The position numbers and the translations under genes are program-made. Below the pieces are notes generated by a model, which made no database searches, was not told the DNA's origin, and was given only the letters and a program-made list of their open reading frames with translations. Below are positions 44,247 to 53,345 of a stretch of DNA of 64,000 nucleotides, piece by piece. The stretch spans positions 1-64,000 of the forward strand of contig CAWIZE010000002.1 in NCBI GenBank assembly GCA_963840545.1, written 5' to 3'. Origin of the DNA: JAKAWQ01 sp963840545. Its GTDB lineage: Bacteria; Pseudomonadota; Alphaproteobacteria; Acetobacterales; Acetobacteraceae. Each line of letters starts with the position of its first letter. Within the stretch, counting starts at the first letter, position 1.

Positions 44247-44797
44247 TCAGGAACTGCGGCGTCTTCAGCCCGCGCGCGATCAGGTCGTCGAGGACGCCGC
44301 GCCATGCCGCCTCACACTCGCCTCCCATGTCGCGAACGGCCAGCAGCGCCTTCTGCCCGCCGCGGTGGACACCGAGCACGACCAGCCGCGAGATGCTGGT
44401 GGCGCCCCGGTCGAGCCGGACCCCTACCACCGTGCGGTCCAGGATAAGCCGGACCACGTCCTTGCCCACGGCGCCTTTGAACAGAGCGCCGAGCGCGCGC
44501 TCGACCCGCCGGGTGTTGGTTCCGGCAAGGCAGGCGCCGGCGATCAGCGCCTCCACCTGCCGGGTCATCCGCGCATAGCGGGGCAACGCCGCGCTGCGCC
44601 ATTCCTGCGTCCCACCGTCCTCCGCCGCCAGCCGAGCCCGCGGCACGCGGATCTCCACCGCACCGAACCAGCTCCTGCTCGACCATCTCCTCGATGAAGC
44701 TGCGGACCTGATCTCGCAGCCCGGTCTCGATCGGGTCGAACCAGGCTTCCCCAGCAAACGGCGCCGGCGCGTCCGACGTCGTGCTATTCCTATCCAT
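44243..44797 (-). pseudogene. IS256-family transposase, N-terminal remnant
   Basis: From a Met at 44797 the frame reads MDRNSTTSDAPAPFAGEAWF, then DPIETGLRDQVRSFIEEMVE. After a frameshift near 44670 it continues in another frame: AVEIRVPRARLAAEDGG, TRQVEALIAGACLAGTNTRR, LVVLGVHRGGQKALLAVRDM and GLKTPQFLI. It stops abruptly at 44243, where IS3 sequence begins. The missing C-terminal half is partly seen, inverted, at 42813-42918. It is non-functional. Confidence 0.72.
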
Positions 44798-44915
44798 GGC
44801 GTGGTCTCCGCCGGCGCGCGAACTCCGGGCATGAACTCGTTGAACAAGTCGGAGACTACGCCACCCCACTTTTCCACCACATCTGCGACGGCACCAAGCG
44901 CATCCGCTTCCTGTA

Positions 44916-45998
44916 TCACGCCACCACGGCGAGCTCGCGTTCGAGCGCGGCCTCGAGCCCCTTGGTGAAGGCCGAGGTGCCAAGCTCGCCGCCGAGATCG
45001 CGCGTGCGCGTCTCCGGACGCTCGAGCATGGCATCGACGCCGCGCTCGATCACCTGCGCCGCGCGGGCGAAATTCTCCGCCCCATGCCGCCGCGCGAGCC
45101 AGTCCAGCAGCATCGCCGCGGAGAGGATCAGCGAGACCGGGTTCGCCTTGTCCTGGCCGGCGATATCGGGCGCGGAGCCGTGCTGCGCCTGCGCCATGCA
45201 GTGCGTGTCGCCGGCATTGACCGACGCACCGAGGCCGAGACTGCCCGAAAGCTCCGAAGAGAGGTCGGAGAGGATGTCGCCGAACATGTTGGTGGTCACT
45301 GCCACGTCGTAGCGCTGGGCATCGCGCACCAGCATCGCCGCCATCGAATCGACGAGCTGCTCGTCGTAGGAAATGTCGGGGAACTCGACCGCCACCTTAC
45401 GCACCTCGCGGAGAAAGAGCGCCTCGGTCATCTTGAGCACGTTCGCCTTGTGCACGGCCGTCACCTTCTTCCGCCGCCGCTCGGCGAGCCTGAAGGCGGC
45501 GCGCGCGATGCGCCGCGAGGCCTCGGCGCTGATCTTGCGAATGGCAAAGGCGAGGTCCGGCGTCGGCATGAACTCGCCACCGCCCTGGTGCATCGTCCGC
45601 ACGGCGTAGAACCCCTCGGTGTTCTCGCGCGCGATCACGAGGTCCATCGGAGTGCGGCCGTAATGGGGAATGCCGGGGCGCGAGCGCGCGGGGCGCAGGT
45701 TCGCATAAAGGTCGAGCCCCTTGCGGAGGGCGGCCGAGACATTGATCCCGCCCTTCTCCGGCGCGGGATATTCGAGCGTCGAGACAGGGCCGAGGATAAC
45801 GCCGTCCGCCTCCTCCGCGGCCTTCATGGCGAAGGAGGGCAGGGTCGTGCCGTCCTTGTCGAGCGTGGCGAAGCCGACTGCGTGGGTTTCAAGCGCGATC
45901 CCGAGATTGAGCCTCCGGTCGAGCTTCTCGATCACACGCACCGTCGCCGTCGTCACTTCCGGACCGATCCCGTCCCCGGGCATGACCACCAATCGCAT
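44916..45998 (-). CDS. Isocitrate/isopropylmalate dehydrogenase family protein
   Basis: A 360-residue beta-decarboxylating dehydrogenase: VVMPGDGIGPEVT at the N-terminus, LDLYANLRPARSRPG (substrate Arg residues), ARENTEGFYA, TAVHKANVLKMTE (catalytic Lys) and NMFGDILSDLSSELSGSLGL (metal and NAD region). It oxidises a 2-hydroxy acid with a malate backbone using NAD or NADP. The members of this group act on isocitrate, 3-isopropylmalate, homoisocitrate or tartrate; the exact substrate is not clear here. It is the first chromosomal gene after the IS zone. Confidence 0.87.
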   Translation of the reverse strand: MRLVVMPGDGIGPEVTTATVRVIEKLDRRLNLGIALETHAVGFATLDKDGTTLPSFAMKAAEEADGVILGPVSTLEYPAPEKGGINVSAALRKGLDLYANLRPARSRPGIPHYGRTPMDLVIARENTEGFYAVRTMHQGGGEFMPTPDLAFAIRKISAEASRRIARAAFRLAERRRKKVTAVHKANVLKMTEALFLREVRKVAVEFPDISYDEQLVDSMAAMLVRDAQRYDVAVTTNMFGDILSDLSSELSGSLGLGASVNAGDTHCMAQAQHGSAPDIAGQDKANPVSLILSAAMLLDWLARRHGAENFARAAQVIERGVDAMLERPETRTRDLGGELGTSAFTKGLEAALERELAVVA

Positions 45999-46085
45999 AG
46001 GCCAAATCTCCCCGACGCTCTTTCACCACTCGGTCCTATTGCATAGCAGCAAATCGTGAAGAAGCACCGCCCGCGCAGGGCGGCA

Positions 46086-47390
46086 ATGCGGCCCCCTTCC
46101 TTTGGGATAGCGTCTTGGGACAGCTCCCCATTGGACAGCGCCGCCGCGGCCCGCCAATTTGCCGCCTTGTCCCCAGCCCACGAAACCGCCCGCCCGCCTC
46201 AGCACATCGCGCCCGGAAGTGCGGCCTTCCTGCGCACCAATCTTTCCCTTTTTGCCGCCGGCTTCGCGACGTTCGCCCTGCTCTACACGGTCCAGCCGTT
46301 GCTGCCGGTCTTCTCCGCCGAGTTCCATGTCAGCCCGGCCGCCAGCAGCCTCTCGCTCTCGCTCACCACCGCGACGCTCGCGGTCTTCATGCTGATCGCC
46401 AGCGCCCTTTCCGAGACCTATGGCCGCAAGCCCGTGATGGTGGCGTCGCTCTTCGCCTCGGCGCTGCTCCAGCTCGTCTCGGCGGCGCTGCCGCACTGGT
46501 GGGAGCTGGTTGTGGTCCGCGCGCTGATGGGCGTGACGCTGAGCGGCCTGCCGGCGGTCGCCATGGCCTATGTCGCCGAGGAGATCGAGCCGCAGGCGAT
46601 GGGCCTCGCGATGGGCCTCTATGTCGGGGGCAGCGGCTTCGGCGGCATGGCCGGCCGGTTGCTCGCCGGGCTCTTTGCCGATTTTTATGGCTGGCGCATG
46701 GCCGCCGCGATGATCGCCGCCCTCGGCATCCTCTGCGGCGTCATCTTCGCCGCCTTCCTGCCGCCTTCCCGGAACTTCCACCGCCGCGTGCTCGCCCTCG
46801 ATCCTTTGCTCGGGGCGTACCGGGCGCACCTCACCGATGCCGGGCTCCCCTGGCTCTTCGCCGAGGCCTTCCTGCTGATGGGCGGCTTCGTCACCATCTA
46901 CAACTATATCGGCTACCGCCTGCTGGCCCCGCCCTTTTCGCTGAGCCAGGCCGAAGTCGGGCTGATCTTCACCGTCTATCTGGCCGGGATCTTGGGCTCG
47001 GCCTGGATGGGCCATCTCGCCGCCCAGGTCGGCCGCGCGCGCGTCTTCCGCGCCGCCCTGATGATCGACCTCGCCGGCATGGTGCTGACCCTCTCCCACG
47101 ATCTCGGCTTCGTGATCCTGGGCGTCGCCGTGCTTACCTTCGGCTTCTTCGCCGCCCACTCCATCGCCAGCTCCTGGGTCGGCATGCGCGCCCGGCACGC
47201 CCGCGCCCAGGCCTCCGCCCTCTATTTGCTCCTCTATTACCTGGGCTCGAGCCTGGTCGGCTCGGCGGGCGGGTTCTTCTGGGCCGAGTGGGGGTGGCCG
47301 GGCGTTGTCGGGCTGACGGGCGGGCTTCTCGTGCTCGCCCTGCTTGCGGCCCGCCGCCTCAGAGAAAATCCAATCTCGGGTATAAGCGAA
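46086..47390 (+). CDS. MFS transporter; stop codon not found
   Basis: A major-facilitator protein with about 12 hydrophobic helices. ALSETYGRKPVMV matches the MFS loop between helices 2 and 3, and the RxxR/YxG pattern is normal. It belongs to the drug/metabolite efflux type by length and charge. The frame has no stop after the last helix: it continues through the antisense strand of xseA and on into purD as one 1,336-codon open frame. A stop exists in the next frame at 47383-47385 (TAA). The end given is only an estimate. Start is uncertain; the ATG at 46086 is chosen. Confidence 0.7.
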
Positions 47391-47393
47391 TTC

Positions 47394-48752
47394 TTAGAGC
47401 GGCAAAGATCCTTGCGGCTCCGCCTTCGCCCGCACCGACCCATCGGCCAAGCGAATCCGGAGCGCCGCCCCAGGTGCGATCTCGCGCGCCCGCGTCAAAA
47501 GCCGCCCGCCCGCGTCGAACACCAGGGCGTACCCGCGCCCCAGCACTCCCTCCGGCGAGAGCCCCTCGAGCCCGGCGCCCGCTTCCCGGATTGCCCCGGC
47601 CCGCGCCGTGAGCAGGCGCGAAAACCCCGCGCCGAGCCGCGTCTCGAGCAGCTGAACCCGCGCCCGCGCGGCCGCGATCGCCGCGGCGGGATGGAGCAGC
47701 CGCCCCGCCAAGCGCCCAAGGGCCGCCCGTCGCGCCTCGATCAGCCCGGGCAGCGCCAGCGCGAGGCGTTCCGTCCGGTCGTCCAGCCGCTGCCGCGCCG
47801 CGCCGAGCAGGCTCGGCAGGTCCGGCAGCGCCCCCGCCGCCCGCTCGAGCCGAAGCCGCCGCTCCTGCGCGATCCGGTGCAGCCCGCCCGCGAGCCTTGC
47901 GCCCGATTGGGCAATGCTCACCAGCAGCTCCGTCCGCACCGGCACCGCAAGCTCGGCCGCCGCCGTGGGCGTCGGCGCGCGGCGGTCGGCGGCGAAATCG
48001 ATCAGGGTGATGTCCGTCTCGTGGCCGACCGCGGCGATCAGCGGGATCGCGCTCGCCGCGGCGGCGCGCACCACCCCCTCGTCGTTGAACGCCATCAGAT
48101 CCTCGAGGCCGCCGCCGCCGCGCGCGACGATCAGCACGTCCGGGCGTCGCACCGGCCCATCCACAGCCAGCCGCCCGAAGCCCGCGATCGCCGCCGCGAT
48201 CCGCTCCGCCGCGGCCTCGCCCTGCACCGGCACCGGCCAGAGCAGGATCGGGCGGGGAAAGCGCCGGGCGATGGTGGTGCGGATGTCCTGGATCACCGCG
48301 CCCTGCGGCGAGCTCACCACCCCGATCACGCGTGGCAGCAGCGGCAGGGCGCGCTTGCGCGCCTCGTCGAACAGCCCCTCCGCCGCCAGCCGCTTGCGCA
48401 ATGCCTCGATCCGCGCGAGCAGCGCCCCTTCGCCCGCATAGTCCAGGCGCTCGACGATGAGCTGGTAGGTCGAGCGGTCGCCATAGGCGGTCACCCTGCC
48501 GGTCGCGATCACCTCGACCCCGTTCTCCGGCATCATGCCGAGCCGCGGCACGACGCCCTTCCAGGCCACCGCGGCGAGCTTTCCGCCGGAATCCTTGAGC
48601 GAGAAATAGATGTGCCCGGAGGGATAGCGCTTGAGCTCGGTCACCTCGCCGCGCACCCGCACGCGGCCAAAGGCCGTCTCCAGCGTCCGCTTCACCGCGC
48701 CCGAGATCTCGGCGACCGTGTATTCGGGGATGTTGACGGCGATCTCGCTCAT
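47394..48752 (-). CDS. xseA: Exonuclease VII large subunit
   Basis: A 452-residue protein: MSEIAVNIPEYTVAEISGAV, the OB-fold domain (RGEVTELKRYPSGHIYFSLK), then VIGVVSSPQGAVIQDI and VLIVARGGGGLEDLMAFNDE and VGHETDITLIDFAADRRAPT, all XseA signatures. With XseB it degrades single-stranded DNA. Length is normal. It is divergent from purD with a 45-bp gap, an arrangement found in Acetobacteraceae as I recall. The 3' end meets the MFS gene tail to tail. Confidence 0.93.
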   Translation of the reverse strand: MSEIAVNIPEYTVAEISGAVKRTLETAFGRVRVRGEVTELKRYPSGHIYFSLKDSGGKLAAVAWKGVVPRLGMMPENGVEVIATGRVTAYGDRSTYQLIVERLDYAGEGALLARIEALRKRLAAEGLFDEARKRALPLLPRVIGVVSSPQGAVIQDIRTTIARRFPRPILLWPVPVQGEAAAERIAAAIAGFGRLAVDGPVRRPDVLIVARGGGGLEDLMAFNDEGVVRAAAASAIPLIAAVGHETDITLIDFAADRRAPTPTAAAELAVPVRTELLVSIAQSGARLAGGLHRIAQERRLRLERAAGALPDLPSLLGAARQRLDDRTERLALALPGLIEARRAALGRLAGRLLHPAAAIAAARARVQLLETRLGAGFSRLLTARAGAIREAGAGLEGLSPEGVLGRGYALVFDAGGRLLTRAREIAPGAALRIRLADGSVRAKAEPQGSLPL

Positions 48753-48797
48753 GCCCGCATTCTAGCCCATCGCGCCATGCAATGTGGGGGGAGCGGA

Positions 48798-50066
48798 ATG
48801 CGGGTTCTGGTGGTCGGATCGGGCGGGCGCGAGCACGCGCTCTGCTGGACGCTTGCCGCCAGTCCGCTGCTGACGAAGCTCTGGTGCGCGCCCGGCAATC
48901 CGGGCATCGCCTCGGCCGCGGAGACGGTGCCGATCGGCGCGCTCGATCTGCCCGCGCTGGTGGAATTCGCCCGCACCAACGCGATCGACCTCGTCGTGCC
49001 CGGCCCCGAGGCGCCGCTCGTCGCCGGCCTTGCCGATGCCTGCTCGGAAGCCGGAGTTCGTTGCATTGGTCCAACGGTTGCCGCGGCCCGGCTGGAGGGG
49101 GAAAAGAGCTTCACCAAGGAGATTGCGCTCGCAGCAGGAGTCCCGACCGCCCAATACGCCCGTTTCGACGATGCGGCCCATGCGCGCGCGTACTGCCGCC
49201 GGCACGGCGCGCCGCTGGTCGTCAAGGCCGAGGGCCTCGCGGGCGGCAAGGGCGTCGTGGTGGCCGAAACCCTGGCCGAAGCCGAAGCCGCGGTCACCGA
49301 ATTCATGGAGGAGGGAAAGCTCGGCGCGGCCGGCTCCGTCGTCCTGATCGAGGAGTGCCTTTCGGGCCCGGAAGTTTCCCTCTTCGCCCTCTGCGACGGC
49401 GAGCACGCCGTTCCGCTCGGCGCCGCGACCGACCACAAGCGCGCCCATGACGGCGATCGTGGGCCCAACACCGGCGGGATGGGCGCCGTCGCGCCGGCGC
49501 CTGCCCTCACGCCAGCGCTTGCCGAGGAGGCGTTCGCCCGCATCATCCGCCCCACGCTCGCCGAGATGGTCCGTCGCGGCAGCCCGTTCCGCGGCATTCT
49601 CTTCGCCGGGCTGATGCTGACCGCGGAGGGCCCGAAGCTGATCGAGTTCAATGTCCGCTTCGGCGATCCGGAATGCCAGGCGCTGCTGCCGCTCCTTTCC
49701 TCCGACCTTCTCGCCGCTCTCTTCGCCGCCTGCGACGGCGAGCTCGGCGATTTCGACCTGCGCTGGCATCCGGGCACGGCGGTCGCGGTGGTGCTCGCCG
49801 CCCGCGGCTACCCCTTGGCGCCCGAGGTCGGCACCGAGATCCGCGGCCTGGAGCGCGCCGCCGGGCTGCCCGGCGTCCAGATCTTCCACAGCGGCACGAG
49901 GCTGGCGGACGGCCGGCTCGAGGCCGCCGGCGGCCGGGTCCTCACCGTCACCGGCCGTGGGGCCGATCTCGGCGAGGCCCGCGCCCGCGCCTACGCGGCC
50001 GCGCGCGCGATCGACTGGCCGGGCGGCTTCTACCGGCGCGATATTGGCGGGTCGCCACTGCCCTGA
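48798..50066 (+). CDS. purD: Phosphoribosylamine-glycine ligase
   Basis: A 422-residue GAR synthetase: MRVLVVGSGGREHALCWTLA, LVVPGPEAPLVAGLADA, VVKAEGLAGGKGVVVAE (ATP-grasp), GPNTGGMGAVAPAP and IEFNVRFGDPECQALLPLL (metal-binding Glu/Asn). It catalyses the second step of purine synthesis. The start at 48798 follows GGGGGGAG. It is in the same frame as the MFS gene and the antisense of xseA, which makes one long open frame; only the purD part is real. Confidence 0.95.
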   Translation: MRVLVVGSGGREHALCWTLAASPLLTKLWCAPGNPGIASAAETVPIGALDLPALVEFARTNAIDLVVPGPEAPLVAGLADACSEAGVRCIGPTVAAARLEGEKSFTKEIALAAGVPTAQYARFDDAAHARAYCRRHGAPLVVKAEGLAGGKGVVVAETLAEAEAAVTEFMEEGKLGAAGSVVLIEECLSGPEVSLFALCDGEHAVPLGAATDHKRAHDGDRGPNTGGMGAVAPAPALTPALAEEAFARIIRPTLAEMVRRGSPFRGILFAGLMLTAEGPKLIEFNVRFGDPECQALLPLLSSDLLAALFAACDGELGDFDLRWHPGTAVAVVLAARGYPLAPEVGTEIRGLERAAGLPGVQIFHSGTRLADGRLEAAGGRVLTVTGRGADLGEARARAYAAARAIDWPGGFYRRDIGGSPLP

Positions 50067-50137
50067 ACCGCCGCTGTTAACCGGCGCTTCACGCCATCCG
50101 GCGAGAGATAACCGGTCCCGCACCGGCCGCGCGCGCG

Positions 50138-51460
50138 ATGGCATCCACGAGGCACTTCGAGTCCGCCCGCAAACTCCGCGCCGACCGGCGCGGCGGCGTG
50201 GTGCTGACGGTCGCGCTCGCGCTGCCGGTGCTGATGGGGGCGGCCGGACTCGCCGTCGATCTCGGCCAATGGTACTGCGAGCGCGCGACGCTTCAGCTCG
50301 CCGCCGACGCGGCTGCCATGGGCGCTGCCCGCCTGCTCCCGGACAGCGCCGCGAGCACCGCCGACTACCAGAGCGTAGCCCTGGCCGAGGCCGAGGGGGC
50401 AATCGCCAAGGGGACGGCCGGCACGCTCGCCAAACCGGTCTCGCTCACGGTGAACAGCGGTCAGAGCGTCGCGGTGACGCTGACCAGCACGGGCAGCCGG
50501 TATTTCACCGACGTGCTCGGCCTGCCCAAGCCCACCCTCACCGCCACCGCGGAAGCCGGCATCGTCGCGCCCGCGGGCTGCGTGATCGCGATGAGCACCA
50601 CGGCGGAGAAAGCGATCGACGTCGAGAACGAAGGCTCGATCAGCGCCATCGATTGCGGTGTTTTTTCCAATTCGGACGTCGAAGACCCGAACAACAATTC
50701 GATCTATGTGCGGAACGGATCGATTACCGGATCGAGCGTCGGCGCGGTCGGCGGCGTCGAGGCCAGCACCAACGGGGAGTCGATCATCAGCCCGAGCCCG
50801 ACCGAGGCCGATCCGCCCGAAGCGGACCCCGACGCGAGCCTCAGCGCGCCCGCCGTCGGCTCCTCCTGCACGCCCTATCCCACGCCGCAGAACGGCGGTG
50901 CGAGCGTCACACTCTCGCCCGGCACCTATTGCAGCATCGACGCCGCCAACGACACGACCATCAACTTCAAGCCCGGCCTCTACATCATCGACAACGGCAA
51001 CTTCATCATCGACAACGGCTCGACCATCGGCTCGGCGGCGGGCGACAACACCGGCGTCACCTTCGTGATGGCCGGCTCCTCGCCCGGTTCCATCGACTGG
51101 GAGAACTATACCCAGACCGCCTGGGAGCTCTCGGCGCCGACCAGCGGCACCTATGCCGGCATCCTGGTCTATCAGAGCCCGTCCACGCCCGCCTCCAACA
51201 GCGCGGTCTCCAACGATTGCGGCGCACCCAATGCCCCGGGCGACATCGTCGTGGGTGGCTCGGGCCTCACCCTGAACGGCGCGCTCTACATGCCCTCGGT
51301 CAACCTCCAGATCAGCAACAACGCGGTGCTGAAGGCGGCGAGCGGCGGGACCCTCAGCGTCGTCGCCAATACCATCACCACCTGCGGCAGCGCCCGGCTC
51401 GACGCCGTGGGCAGCGGCTCGGGAGGGTCCTCTGGCACGACCGTCGTCCTGCTGCAGTGA
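50138..51460 (+). CDS. TadG-like pilus assembly protein
   Basis: A 440-residue protein with one N-terminal membrane helix (RRGGVVLTVALALPVLMGAA) after a basic region, then the Tad motif AVDLGQWYCERATLQLAADA, typical of PF13400/TadG. The long extracellular part is rich in Ser/Thr/Asn and Gly, with Cys pairs, and beta-helix-like repeats (GSISAIDCGVFSN, SITGSSVGAVG). TadG proteins help build or anchor Flp pili. It is followed tightly by two TadE-like genes. Confidence 0.78.
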   Translation: MASTRHFESARKLRADRRGGVVLTVALALPVLMGAAGLAVDLGQWYCERATLQLAADAAAMGAARLLPDSAASTADYQSVALAEAEGAIAKGTAGTLAKPVSLTVNSGQSVAVTLTSTGSRYFTDVLGLPKPTLTATAEAGIVAPAGCVIAMSTTAEKAIDVENEGSISAIDCGVFSNSDVEDPNNNSIYVRNGSITGSSVGAVGGVEASTNGESIISPSPTEADPPEADPDASLSAPAVGSSCTPYPTPQNGGASVTLSPGTYCSIDAANDTTINFKPGLYIIDNGNFIIDNGSTIGSAAGDNTGVTFVMAGSSPGSIDWENYTQTAWELSAPTSGTYAGILVYQSPSTPASNSAVSNDCGAPNAPGDIVVGGSGLTLNGALYMPSVNLQISNNAVLKAASGGTLSVVANTITTCGSARLDAVGSGSGGSSGTTVVLLQ

Positions 51461-51947
51461 CGCCTCGCGGCGCGGGCGCCGGGGCCTCGTCTCCGACCGA
51501 AGCGGCGCGATCGCGGTCGAGACCGCGCTCAGCTTCAGCCTCGTCCTGCTGCCGCTCTTCCTCGGCGCGGCGGACGTCGCGGTCCTGCTGGCAACGCAGT
51601 TCCGGCTCGAGGCCGCCGTGCGCAACGCGGTCTTCTACGCCTATTCCAGCGCCACGAACGCCGAGAGCGTCACCGGGATCGAGAACGCCGCGACCAGCGG
51701 CTACGGCAGCGGCGGGCCCGCGCTCACCGTGGCGACCCCCGGCTTCGCCTATTTCTGCATCGAGGCGAACGGGACCGAGGCGACCGGCACGGCGGAAAGC
51801 GGGTCCTCGGCGAGCTGCCCGACGGGCGAGTCGCTCGCGACCTGGCTCACGGTCTCGGTCTCGGCGAGCGTCAGCCTGCCGGTCACAATCGCGCCCTTCC
51901 CGGCCACCGTGCCGCTCGGCGCCTCCGCCACGGTGCGGGTCAATTGA
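51459..51947 (+). CDS. TadE-like minor pilin; start unclear
   Basis: The frame contains RRGRRGLVSDRSGAIAVETA, then LSFSLVLLPLFLGAADVAVL, the positively charged start and hydrophobic helix of TadE pseudopilins, with a 110-residue tail rich in Ser/Ala. There is no ATG, GTG or TTG in frame before this helix; the nearest candidate is a CTG at 51432, and GTG at 51618 would remove the helix. The start may be non-canonical, or a base may be missing. It overlaps tadG's end and the next gene's start (TTGA at 51944). Confidence 0.6.
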   Translation, partial: DASRRGRRGLVSDRSGAIAVETALSFSLVLLPLFLGAADVAVLLATQFRLEAAVRNAVFYAYSSATNAESVTGIENAATSGYGSGGPALTVATPGFAYFCIEANGTEATGTAESGSSASCPTGESLATWLTVSVSASVSLPVTIAPFPATVPLGASATVRVN

Positions 51948-52360
51948 GGGGAGCCGCCCGCCTCGCGACTGACCGAAGCGGCGTGGCGAGCGTCGAGTTC
52001 GCGATCGTCGGGCTCGCCTTCTTCCTGATGCTCTTCGCGATCATCGAGCTCGGCCGGTTGGCCGCCGCCGAGAGCGCGCTGAGCTATGCGGCGGACGTGG
52101 CGGCCCGTTACGCGTCGGTGCACGGCTCGGCCTCCTCGAGCCCCGCGAATGCGGCGACGATCGCCGCCCAGTTCGCTGCCGCGGCCGCCCCCGTCCTCGG
52201 CGATGCCGCGCCGACGCCAAGGGTGACCTTCTCTCCCAACAACAACCCCGGCAGCACCGTCACTGTCTCGGCGAGCTATGTCTGGGCGCCGGTCAGCCTG
52301 ACGGGCGATTTCGCCTCCGTGACGCTCTCCGGCGCCTCCACGCTTGTCATCGAGCATTGA
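51944..52360 (+). CDS. TadE-like pilus protein
   Basis: A 138-residue protein: MRGAARLATDRSGVASVEFA then IVGLAFFLMLFAIIELGRLA, the standard TadE N-terminal helix with its Glu at position 5 of the motif (VEFA). The tail is beta-rich. It starts with TTG inside the stop of the previous gene. With the two genes before, it forms a tadG-tadE-tadE unit. The ATPase and secretin of a Tad locus are not in the window. Confidence 0.75.
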   Translation: MRGAARLATDRSGVASVEFAIVGLAFFLMLFAIIELGRLAAAESALSYAADVAARYASVHGSASSSPANAATIAAQFAAAAAPVLGDAAPTPRVTFSPNNNPGSTVTVSASYVWAPVSLTGDFASVTLSGASTLVIEH

Positions 52361-52450
52361 GCCGCTCCCCGGGACCGGCCTTCGCCCGGGGGTTTCCGAC
52401 TTGACAGGGCCGGCGGGGCGTTCTCTCTACCCTGCGGCAGCCCTCGGTGG

Positions 52451-52527
52451 AGGGGTGTAGCTCAATTGGCTAGAGCGCCGGTCTCCAAAACCGGAGGTTG
52501 GGGGTTCGAGACCCTCCACCCCTGCCA
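52451..52527 (+). tRNA. trnW: tRNA-Trp (anticodon CCA)
   Basis: A complete cloverleaf of 77 nt with encoded CCA. Acceptor stem AGGGGTG/CACCCCT and discriminator G; anticodon loop CTCCAAA, so the anticodon is CCA; T arm GGGGG-TTCGAGA-CCCTC-like. It stands before secE, as in many proteobacteria. Confidence 0.95.
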
Positions 52528-52599
52528 GTACCCGGCAGGGGGTGGGGGGCTGTTCCCGTCAGGCCGAGCGGCAACCGTAACGACGAGGAGAAGGCTGAG
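52528..52599 (+). other. tRNA-Trp to secE spacer
   Basis: A short spacer ending in GAGGAGAAGG, which serves as the ribosome site for secE. No gene is present. Confidence 0.5.
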
Positions 52600-52794
52600 G
52601 TGGCGGTGGATCCGGCCCGGTTCGTCCGGGAGGTGCGCAGCGAGATCGCGAAGGTGACCTGGCCCTCGCGGCGGGAGACGCTCATCTCGACCGGGCTCGT
52701 CCTCGCAATGGCCGCCGCCATCGCCATCTTCTTCCTGGTCGTCGACCAGATCATCGGATTGGGGGTCCGCGCCCTCTTCGGAACCGGATTTTAG
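52600..52794 (+). CDS. secE: Preprotein translocase subunit SecE
   Basis: A 64-residue protein starting VAVDPARFVREVRSEIAKVT and followed by WPSRRETLISTGLVLAMAAA, the highly conserved SecE region before its single C-terminal membrane helix. It is part of the SecYEG channel. The start is GTG at 52600 with GAGGAGAAGG. The longer frame from 52498 crosses the tRNA and is rejected. Confidence 0.93.
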   Translation: MAVDPARFVREVRSEIAKVTWPSRRETLISTGLVLAMAAAIAIFFLVVDQIIGLGVRALFGTGF

Positions 52795-52807
52795 GGAACG
52801 CCGTGTG

Positions 52808-53338
52808 ATGCCCAAGCGTTGGTACGTGGTGCATGTCTATTCAGGATTTGAGAAGAAGATCGCCCAGCAGATCAAGGAGCAGGCGCAGCAGAAGGGGCTT
52901 GCCGAGCAGTTCGAGGAGGTGCTCGTCCCCTCCGAGGAGGTGGTGGAGATGCGCCGCGGCCAGAAGGTCAATGCGGCGCGGAAGTTCTTCCCGGGCTACG
53001 TGCTGGTGAAGATGGACCTCACCGACGATGCCTGGCACCTCGTCAAGAACACCCCGAAGGTGACCGGCTTCCTCGGTAGCCGGACCCGGCCGAGCCCGAT
53101 CACCGATGCCGAGGCCGAGCGTATCCTGAAGCAGACCCGTGAGGGCGTGGAACGGCCGCGGCCGGCCGTGCTGTTCGAGGTGGGCGAGCAGGTCCGCGTC
53201 GCGGACGGGCCGTTCACCAGCTTCAACGGCACCGTCGAGGACGTGGACGAGGAGAAGGGAAGGCTCAAGGTGAGCGTCTCGATCTTCGGCCGCGCGACCC
53301 CCGTGGAGCTCGAATACGGCCAGGTCGAGAAGCTGTAG
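52808..53338 (+). CDS. nusG: Transcription termination/antitermination protein NusG
   Basis: A 176-residue protein: MPKRWYVVHVYSGFEKKIAQ, then RKFFPGYVLVKMDLTDDAWH (NGN domain), then FEVGEQVRVADGPFTSFNGT with the KOW domain, which contains VEDVDEEKGRLKVSVSIFGR. It couples RNA polymerase with Rho and ribosomes. Start 52808 or the GTG at 52805. Ribosomal protein genes do not follow, because the next gene converges. Confidence 0.95.
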   Translation: MPKRWYVVHVYSGFEKKIAQQIKEQAQQKGLAEQFEEVLVPSEEVVEMRRGQKVNAARKFFPGYVLVKMDLTDDAWHLVKNTPKVTGFLGSRTRPSPITDAEAERILKQTREGVERPRPAVLFEVGEQVRVADGPFTSFNGTVEDVDEEKGRLKVSVSIFGRATPVELEYGQVEKL

Positions 53339-53345
53339 CCCCTTT

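Noticed and set aside
46056..50066. A single 1,336-residue protein
   Set aside because: The middle third is antisense to a clear xseA and the last third is a complete purD with its own start and ribosome site.
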